From assembly GCF_002858765.1 (NCBI RefSeq), contig NZ_PJRP01000002.1, forward strand, positions 418,598 through 482,597: 64,000 bases of DNA, in the 5' to 3' direction. This document shows, piece after piece, positions 58,399-64,000 of the stretch; the first letter of the stretch is position 1, and every line of letters starts with the position of its first letter. The notes under the pieces are model-generated. The model was not told the DNA's origin. It searched no databases and saw nothing but the letters and a program-made list of their open reading frames with translations. The translations under genes were made by a program, and so were the position numbers. Origin of the DNA: Cupriavidus pauculus. GTDB taxonomy: Bacteria > Pseudomonadota > Gammaproteobacteria > Burkholderiales > Burkholderiaceae.

Positions 58399-59553
58399 AT
58401 GACCCCACAATCCATCAAGACCGTCGAGTTCGAGAAGCCGAACCTGGCGGATGCCGACAATGCCGCCGGCGGCAGCTGCATGGCCCATGCTTGGGCCAAG
58501 GTGCCTCCGACACTGACGCCTTACGAGCGCGGCGCGCTCAAGGACCGTATCCGCAAGCTGCTGAAGGAACGCAACGCGGTGCTGGTGGCGCACTACTACG
58601 TCGATGCCGACCTGCAGGACCTGGCCGAGGAAACTGGCGGGTGCGTGTCGGATTCCCTGGAGATGGCGCGCTTTGGTCGCGATCACGCCGCCCAGACGCT
58701 GGTCGTGGCGGGCGTGCGCTTCATGGGCGAGACGGCCAAGATCCTGAGCCCCGAAAAGACCATCCTGATGCCGGACCTCGACGCGACCTGCTCGCTCGAC
58801 CTCGGTTGTCCGGCCGACGATTTTGCCGCGTTCTGCGACGCGCATCCGGACCGAACTGTGGTGGTCTACGCGAACACCAGCGCCGCCGTGAAGGCGCGCG
58901 CCGACTGGATGGTGACGTCGAGCATCGGCCTGAAGATCGTCGAGCATCTGCATGCTCGGGGCGAGAAAATCCTGTGGGCGCCGGACAAGCATCTGGGCAG
59001 CTACATCCAGAAGCAGACGGGCGCCGACATGCTGCTGTGGCAGGGCTCGTGCCTGGTGCATGACGAGTTCAAGGGCATCGAACTTGACCTGCTGCGGCGC
59101 GAGCATCCGAAGGCCAAGATCCTGGTGCACCCGGAGTCGCCCGCCAACGTGGTGGCGCAGGCCGATGTAGTGGGCTCCACCAGCCAGCTGATTGCCGCCG
59201 CCCAGCAGCTCGACGCCAGCGAATTCATCGTGGCCACCGACAACGGCATCCTGCACAAGATGCGCATGGCCGCGCCGGGCAAGATGTTCATCGAAGCCCC
59301 GACGGCCGGCAACAGCGCCACGTGCAAGAGTTGCGCGCATTGCCCGTGGATGGCCATGAACGCACTGACCAATCTGGCCGAAGTGCTAGAGACGGGCCGC
59401 AATGAAATCCACGTCGATGCCGATATCGGCCGGCGTGCCGTCACCTGCATCCAGCGCATGCTCGATTTCGCCGCGCAGCAGAAGGCCAACGTGCGCCCCG
59501 CCGCGGACCTGGCCAAAGAGGCCGCGCTGTTCCAGGGAGTGGGCCCGGCATGA
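58399..59553 (+). CDS. nadA: Quinolinate synthase A (NadA)
   Basis: This 384-residue [4Fe-4S] enzyme condenses iminoaspartate and dihydroxyacetone phosphate to quinolinate. It has [18 protein letters not shown] near residue 60, the cluster cysteines in DATCSLD, QGSCLVH and CKSCAHCPW, and [20 protein letters not shown] near 255. It overlaps nadC by ATGA. A type with an additional N-terminal stretch (residues 1-40) is common in this group. Confidence 0.97.
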   Translation: MTPQSIKTVEFEKPNLADADNAAGGSCMAHAWAKVPPTLTPYERGALKDRIRKLLKERNAVLVAHYYVDADLQDLAEETGGCVSDSLEMARFGRDHAAQTLVVAGVRFMGETAKILSPEKTILMPDLDATCSLDLGCPADDFAAFCDAHPDRTVVVYANTSAAVKARADWMVTSSIGLKIVEHLHARGEKILWAPDKHLGSYIQKQTGADMLLWQGSCLVHDEFKGIELDLLRREHPKAKILVHPESPANVVAQADVVGSTSQLIAAAQQLDASEFIVATDNGILHKMRMAAPGKMFIEAPTAGNSATCKSCAHCPWMAMNALTNLAEVLETGRNEIHVDADIGRRAVTCIQRMLDFAAQQKANVRPAADLAKEAALFQGVGPA

Positions 59554-60413
59554 GTGTGAATCCGGTATTCGACAGTTACGGCCCGGCGCTCAAGACCGCG
59601 CTGGAAGCCAATGTGCGCGCCGCCATTGCCGAGGACGTGGGCACCGGCGACCTGACCGGCCTGCTGGTGCCGGCCGACAAGCCGGTGCAGGCGCGTGTGA
59701 TCGTGCGCGAAGCGGCCGTGCTGTGCGGGCGTCCGTGGTTCGAGGCCTGCATGAAGGCCGTGGACGAGCGCCTGCAGGTGACGTGGCTCAAGGAAGAGGG
59801 CGCGCGCATGGCGCCCGACGACGTGGTCTGCGAGATCACGGGCCCGGCCCGTGCGCTGCTGACCGCCGAGCGTCCGTCGCTGAACTTCCTGCAGTTGTTG
59901 TCCGGCGTGGCCACGGCCACGCGCCGCTACGCCGATCTGATTGCCGATACGCGCGCACGCGTGCTCGACACACGCAAGACGCTGCCCGGCCTGCGGCTGG
60001 CGCAGAAGTACGCGGTGAAGGTGGGCGGTGGCGAGAATCAGCGCCTGGCGCTGTACGACGGCATCCTGATCAAGGAAAACCACATCGCCGCGGCAGGCAG
60101 CATCACGGCAGCAATGGAGGCCGCATTGGCGCTGGGTACCGAAGCGTCAATCCAGATCGAAGTGGAGTCGATCGCCGAACTCGAAGAGGCGCTGGCGGCT
60201 GGCGCGAAGTCGGTGCTGATCGACAACTTCACGCTGGAGATGATGCGCGAGGCCGTGGCGTTGAACCACGACCGCGCGCTGCTGGAAGTCTCGGGTGGCG
60301 TGAACTACGAGACGATCCGCAGGTTCGCCGAGACCGGTGTCGACCGCATCTCGGTGGGCGCGCTCACCAAGGATGTGCGCGCGACCGACTATTCGCTGCG
60401 CATCATCGGCTAA
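59550..60413 (+). CDS. nadC: Nicotinate-nucleotide pyrophosphorylase NadC (quinolinate phosphoribosyltransferase)
   Basis: This 287-residue enzyme makes nicotinate mononucleotide from quinolinate and PRPP. It has [10 protein letters not shown] near residue 28, [21 protein letters not shown] near 138, and [10 protein letters not shown] and [12 protein letters not shown] further on. The overlap with nadA shows coupling. Its stop is three bases from that of nadB, which is read from the other strand. Confidence 0.97.
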   Translation: MSVNPVFDSYGPALKTALEANVRAAIAEDVGTGDLTGLLVPADKPVQARVIVREAAVLCGRPWFEACMKAVDERLQVTWLKEEGARMAPDDVVCEITGPARALLTAERPSLNFLQLLSGVATATRRYADLIADTRARVLDTRKTLPGLRLAQKYAVKVGGGENQRLALYDGILIKENHIAAAGSITAAMEAALALGTEASIQIEVESIAELEEALAAGAKSVLIDNFTLEMMREAVALNHDRALLEVSGGVNYETIRRFAETGVDRISVGALTKDVRATDYSLRIIG

Positions 60414-60416
60414 GCA

Positions 60417-62030
60417 TCAACCCCTGTGCTGACGGTGGCGGGCCGCCCGGCCTGTTACCGGCTGCAACACCGTGGGCAGTGCCTTCGGCAGGGTTTCCGG
60501 GTAGTCGCGGCTGAAGTGCAGCCCCCGGCTCTCATGGCGCGAGTACGCGCCTTCGACGATCAACGACGCCACTTCCACCAGGTTCCGCAGTTCCAGCAGG
60601 TCGCGCGTAACGCGGAAGTTCGCGTAATACTCGGCGATCTCCTCGCGCAGCAGGCCGATGCGGTGCTGCGCGCGCTCCAGGCGCTTGTCGGTGCGCACGA
60701 TGCCCACGTAGTTCCACATCATGCGGCGCAACTCGTCCCAGTTGTGCGACACCACCACTTCCTCATCGGCGTCCGAGACGCGGCTTTCGTCCCAGGCCGG
60801 TAGCGGTAGATCGGGTGCGCCGGACTTGCCCTGCGTGGCGATGTCCGAGGCAGCAGCCTGGCCGATCACCATGCATTCGAGCAGCGAGTTCGATGCCAGC
60901 CGGTTGGCGCCATGCAGGCCCGTGCAGCCGGTCTCCCCGACCGCGTACAGGTTGCCGATATCGGTGCGGCCCGCGGTGTCCGTCACTACGCCGCCGCAGG
61001 TGTAGTGCGCGGCCGGCACCACCGGAATCGGTTCGTGGGCGATGTCGATGCCCAGTTCCAGGCAGCGTGCGTGGATGGTGGGGAAGTGCTCCTTCAGGAA
61101 CGACTCGGGCTGGTGCGTGATATCGAGATAGACGCAATCGATGCCGCGCTTTTTCATCTCGAAGTCGATAGCGCGGGCCACCACGTCGCGCGGCGCCAGT
61201 TCGGCGCGCGCGTCGTGCTCGGGCATGAAGCGGGTGCCGTCGGGCAGCTTCAGCAGGCCGCCTTCGCCACGCACGGCTTCGGAGATCAGGAACGACTTGG
61301 CGTACGGGTGATAGAGGCAGGTCGGGTGAAACTGGATGAATTCCATGTTCGCCACGCGGCAGCCCGCGCGCCACGCCATGGCGATGCCGTCGCCGGTGGC
61401 CGTGTCGGGGTTGGTCGTATAGAGATAGACCTTGCCCGCGCCGCCGGCCGCCAGCACCGTGTGCGTGGCCGTGATGGTGCGCACTTCGTCGGTGGCCACG
61501 TCGAGCACGTAGAGGCCGTAGCAGCGGTTGCCCGGCAGTCCCAGCTTGGTCGATGTAATCAGGTCGATCGCGAACTGGTCTTCTAGAATCGTGATGTTCG
61601 GATGCTTGCGGGCCTGCTCGGCCAGCGTGGTGACCACGGCGTGACCGGTGGCATCGGCGGCGTGAATGATCCGTCGGCGGCTGTGGCCGCCCTCGCGCGT
61701 CAGGTGGAAGCCCAGTTCGGCCTGGTCGTCGCGCGTGAACGGCACGCCACGGTCGATCAGCCACTGGATGGCCTCGCGCCCATGTTCCACGATGAAGCGC
61801 GTGGCTTCCTCGTCGCAGAGGCCCGCACCGGCAACGAGCGTGTCCTGCGTATGCTCGTCGTGACTGTCACCGGAATCGAGCACCGCCGCGATGCCGCCCT
61901 GTGCCCAGTCGCTGGCCCCCGTTGTCATGGCACGCTTGCTGAGGATGACAACCCGGTGGGTGTCGGCCAGCTGCAGCGCGACGGTAAGGCCGGCCAGACC
62001 GCTGCCGACAATCGCGACATCGAAGTTCAT
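60417..62030 (-). CDS. nadB: L-aspartate oxidase NadB
   Basis: This 537-residue FAD enzyme oxidises aspartate to iminoaspartate for NadA. It has the N-terminal dinucleotide motif [11 protein letters not shown], the [13 protein letters not shown] signature near residue 130, [14 protein letters not shown] near 215 and EYIQFHP-like residues (EFIQFHPT). The C-terminal helical domain has [20 protein letters not shown]. It is convergent with nadA-nadC across 3 bases and without a visible terminator. Confidence 0.97.
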   Translation of the reverse strand: MNFDVAIVGSGLAGLTVALQLADTHRVVILSKRAMTTGASDWAQGGIAAVLDSGDSHDEHTQDTLVAGAGLCDEEATRFIVEHGREAIQWLIDRGVPFTRDDQAELGFHLTREGGHSRRRIIHAADATGHAVVTTLAEQARKHPNITILEDQFAIDLITSTKLGLPGNRCYGLYVLDVATDEVRTITATHTVLAAGGAGKVYLYTTNPDTATGDGIAMAWRAGCRVANMEFIQFHPTCLYHPYAKSFLISEAVRGEGGLLKLPDGTRFMPEHDARAELAPRDVVARAIDFEMKKRGIDCVYLDITHQPESFLKEHFPTIHARCLELGIDIAHEPIPVVPAAHYTCGGVVTDTAGRTDIGNLYAVGETGCTGLHGANRLASNSLLECMVIGQAAASDIATQGKSGAPDLPLPAWDESRVSDADEEVVVSHNWDELRRMMWNYVGIVRTDKRLERAQHRIGLLREEIAEYYANFRVTRDLLELRNLVEVASLIVEGAYSRHESRGLHFSRDYPETLPKALPTVLQPVTGRAARHRQHRG

Positions 62031-62206
62031 GGTGCAGGGGGATCGCTTCTGGGGCGAAAGCGTGATGGGGGAAAGCTGGCAAGTCTACACTGGCTTGCCA
62101 CGAAACTGACATCTTTCCCTTGTCAGACAAGGGTTGGCGGGCGTTGCGAAGTTGACGCCACAACGCCGGCAACGCGGAAGCGCGTCGCTAACGCAGCCCC
62201 AAAAGC

Positions 62207-62232
62207 AAAAAGCCCCGCGAGGGCGGGGCTTT
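62207..62232 (-). terminator. Intrinsic terminator of rpmB-rpmG
   Basis: AAAGCCCCGC and GCGGGGCTTT form a 10-bp stem around GAGG. On the minus strand it ends in a run of T, 22 bases after the rpmG stop. Confidence 0.92.
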
Positions 62233-62253
62233 CAGCTGAAGACCAGGGATCAA

Positions 62254-62424
62254 TTACTTGATCTTGGTTTCCTTGTAAGGCACGTGCTTGCGGGCGACGG
62301 GATCGAACTTCGAGATCTCCATCTTTTCCGGCATGGTGCGCTTGTTCTTGGTGGTCGTGTAGAAATGACCCGTACCTGCGGTCGATTCCAGCTTGATCTT
62401 GTCGCGTCCGCCTTTGCTGGCCAT
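62254..62424 (-). CDS. rpmG: 50S ribosomal protein L33
   Basis: This 56-residue protein begins [19 protein letters not shown] and contains [21 protein letters not shown] split by typical L33 spacing; it ends KETKIK. The zinc-ligand cysteines found in some L33 are absent, so this is the Zn-free (C-minus) form. It follows rpmB by 13 bases, an order conserved in many bacteria. Confidence 0.97.
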
Positions 62425-62437
62425 GATTTACTCCTTA

Positions 62438-62671
62438 TTAGACTTCGCCGCGTGCGCGCAGGTCTACGAGCACGGCGTCGATGCCTTTCTTGTCGATCAG
62501 GCGCAGACCGGCGTTCGAGACGCGCAGGCTCACCCAGCGGTTTTCCGATTCAACGAAGAAGCGGCGGTTCTGCAGATTGGGCAGAAAACGGCGCTTGGTC
62601 TTGTTGTTTGCGTGGGAAACGTTGTTGCCGACCATCGGCGCTTTCCCGGTCACTTGACAGACGCGTGCCAT
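62438..62671 (-). CDS. rpmB: 50S ribosomal protein L28
   Basis: This 77-residue protein begins [29 protein letters not shown] and continues through [15 protein letters not shown], the standard L28 pattern. It lies upstream of rpmG in one transcript. Confidence 0.97.
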   Translation of the reverse strand: MARVCQVTGKAPMVGNNVSHANNKTKRRFLPNLQNRRFFVESENRWVSLRVSNAGLRLIDKKGIDAVLVDLRARGEV

Positions 62672-63057
62672 GAAGCACTCCTAAATCTTATTCGTGGACA
62701 ATGTTCGCAACAGATCAACAAAAGGCGCGCGGGCCCGGACTGCAGCGGATTGGTACTTCAGCGAAACGAACATTATAGACCGGAATCGAGCGGCGAATCA
62801 ATGCCCTCCGATAGATTCGGAAGGAGGCTGTTGCGCCGTGCCGCTTGCGTCACGTGGCGTGACGCCTGGAAGCCGGTCCTGCTCTGGACGCACCGCGGAC
62901 AAACGCGGTGCGGACCACACTGTAATGGGGGCGGGGCGGCATGTCCAGCGCGGCGACAGCGGGTCAACTTCGTCAATTTCCGACATGGGGGCGCGGCCGT
63001 ACCCGGCGGCGGACGGTCCAGTCGCATACAATGGCGGCTGTTGACCGGTTGACTCCC
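62672..63057. other. Divergent rpmB/fkpB intergenic region
   Basis: 386 bases without a credible gene. It holds the rpmB-rpmG promoter (62772-62801) and, nearer fkpB, a TACAAT (63027-63032) that could be a -10. Confidence 0.6.
62772..62801 (-). promoter_or_regulatory. Promoter of rpmB-rpmG
   Basis: An exact TATAAT (62777-62772) with TTGATT (62801-62796) at an 18-base spacing on the minus strand. The leader would be about 94 bases. Confidence 0.7.
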
Positions 63058-63549
63058 ATGACTTTGCAAACTTCTTCGGCGCAGGCCGCCGCTGGTGGCG
63101 CGTCCGCGCGCAAGACCGTCCAGGCCGATTCCTTCCTGACGCTTCATTACAGTATCGCCCTCGAGAACGGCACCGAAGTGGTGAGCACGTTCGAGGAAAA
63201 GCCCGCCACGCTGCTGCTGGGTCAGGGCCAGTTCGCCCCCACGCTGGAGCAGGCGCTGCTGGGCATGCCCGAGGGCGACCGCATGACGTACCGCCTGGAT
63301 GCCGAACACGCATTCGGCCCGCGCAATCCTGAACTGCTGCAGTGGGTCTCGCTGGCCACGCTGCGCGAGAACAGCTCGTTCGAGGAGGAGTACACGCCCG
63401 GCGATCTCGTCGAATTCAACGCGCCCGGCGGCGGCAAGTACGCCGGGGTGCTGAAGGAATATGGCGAAACCGCGGCGCTCTTCGATTTCAACCACCCGCT
63501 GGCCGGACAGACGATCCTGTTCGACGTCCAGCTGATCGGAATTCTCTGA
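63058..63549 (+). CDS. fkpB: FKBP-type peptidyl-prolyl isomerase (SlpA/FkpB-like)
   Basis: This 163-residue protein is a short FKBP of the SlyD/SlpA branch: [21 protein letters not shown] and [20 protein letters not shown], with an insert-in-flap region [17 protein letters not shown]. It has prolyl isomerase and probably chaperone activity. I chose ATG 63058 because an upstream ATG overlaps a -10-like TACAAT. Its stop overlaps the ispH ATG (TGATG), the conserved fkpB-ispH pairing. Confidence 0.9.
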   Translation: MTLQTSSAQAAAGGASARKTVQADSFLTLHYSIALENGTEVVSTFEEKPATLLLGQGQFAPTLEQALLGMPEGDRMTYRLDAEHAFGPRNPELLQWVSLATLRENSSFEEEYTPGDLVEFNAPGGGKYAGVLKEYGETAALFDFNHPLAGQTILFDVQLIGIL

Positions 63550-64000
63550 TGTCCGCCGTGGCGATGGAACGCAGCATGACCGAACTTACTACTTCTGCCG
63601 ACGCCGAAATCCTGATGGCCCAGCCGCGCGGCTTCTGCGCCGGCGTGGACCGCGCCATCGAAATCGTGGAACGCGCGCTGTCGCGGTTCGGCGCACCGAT
63701 CTACGTGCGTCACGAGATCGTGCACAACGCCTATGTGGTGGCCGACCTGCGCGACAAGGGCGCGATCTTCATCGACGAACTGGAGGAAGTGCCAGCCGGT
63801 TCGACGGTCATCTTCAGCGCGCACGGCGTGTCGAAGGAAGTGCGTGCCGACGCCACGCGCCGTGGCCTGACCGTGTTCGATGCCACCTGCCCGCTGGTGA
63901 CCAAGGTCCACGTGGAAGTGGGCAAGATGCGCGCCGAAGGTTGCGAAATCATCATGATCGGCCACAAGGGTCACCCCGAGGTGGAGGGCACGATGGGCCA
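63549..64000 (+). CDS. ispH: 4-hydroxy-3-methylbut-2-enyl diphosphate reductase IspH, 5' part
   Basis: The first 150 codons of IspH, the [4Fe-4S] enzyme making IPP and DMAPP, run off the right edge. The first cluster cysteine is in [38 protein letters not shown] and [11 protein letters not shown] (second cluster cysteine) follow. ATGs at 63549, 63564 and 63576 are all possible; the first overlaps the fkpB stop. The remaining part of the gene, with the third cysteine, is outside the window. Confidence 0.95.
   Translation, partial: MSAVAMERSMTELTTSADAEILMAQPRGFCAGVDRAIEIVERALSRFGAPIYVRHEIVHNAYVVADLRDKGAIFIDELEEVPAGSTVIFSAHGVSKEVRADATRRGLTVFDATCPLVTKVHVEVGKMRAEGCEIIMIGHKGHPEVEGTMG

Overview
The window is a stretch of core chromosome from a high-GC betaproteobacterium of the Burkholderiaceae, most probably Cupriavidus or a close Ralstonia relative. 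The reasons are gene orders typical of that group (ribF-ileS-lspA-coaBC, pcnB-folK-dNK-panB, rpsT/DUF3579/argF, nadA-nadC facing nadB, fkpB-ispH), a Bug/TctC solute-binding protein, a MutL with the endonuclease motif, and strong G/C bias at third codon positions. The genus is inferred from recalled protein similarity and gene order, not from a search. I see no tRNA, rRNA, insertion sequence, phage gene, CRISPR array, toxin-antitoxin pair or defence island. About 60 protein genes fill nearly all of the sequence; the last (ispH) runs off the right edge.

Layout. 0.2-7.8 kb (minus): a 2-hydroxyacid oxidation block, with a D-lactate-dehydrogenase-like flavoprotein, a LysR regulator, then glcD, a voltage-gated-type cation channel, glcE and glcF. 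8.0-12.0 kb (plus): PduO-type cobalamin adenosyltransferase, then dnaK-dnaJ behind a good heat-shock (sigma-32) promoter. 12.2-14.1 kb (plus): a fused PabB-PabC. 14.1-20.5 kb (minus): a seven-gene run perM, hda, HAD phosphatase, pcnB, folK, deoxynucleoside kinase, panB. 20.7-21.7 kb: purM. 21.9-25.5 kb (minus): mutL-miaA-GNAT. 25.6-31.6 kb: dedA, murJ-sirB1, rpsT, DUF3579, argF, ppnP. 31.6-36.9 kb: murB, yajQ, DUF192, a tiny secreted Lys/His-rich protein, rluE, icd, a VOC protein. 37.1-42.6 kb: cspA, clpS-clpA, a Bug protein and a second VOC protein. 42.7-50.2 kb (minus): ribF-ileS-lspA-coaBC-LLM oxidoreductase-dut. 50.4-53.1 kb: a hybrid histidine kinase converging on a NarL-type response regulator. 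53.3-58.3 kb (plus): purN-rsmB-like-mscS, then a fatty-acid desaturase. 58.4-62.0 kb: nadA-nadC converging on nadB. 62.2-64.0 kb: rpmB-rpmG (minus) and fkpB-ispH (plus).

How they work together. NAD biosynthesis is complete in one place (nadB, nadA, nadC supply quinolinate and its ribotide). The minus-strand 14-20 kb run mixes folate (folK), pantothenate (panB), RNA tailing (pcnB) and replication control (hda). GlcDEF should feed electrons from glycolate into the respiratory chain. DnaK/DnaJ, ClpS/ClpA and the FKBP isomerase cover protein quality control.

No undescribed multi-gene system stands out. The signals worth following are mostly regulatory or architectural: a cation channel with a cysteine-pair tail inside the glc operon; a family of GC-rich paired palindromes (eight copies); a shared palindrome upstream of icd and argF; perfect inverted repeats upstream of the hybrid kinase and in the perM/purM gap; a hairpin at the predicted 5' end of dnaK mRNA; candidate leaderless starts for clpS and mutL.
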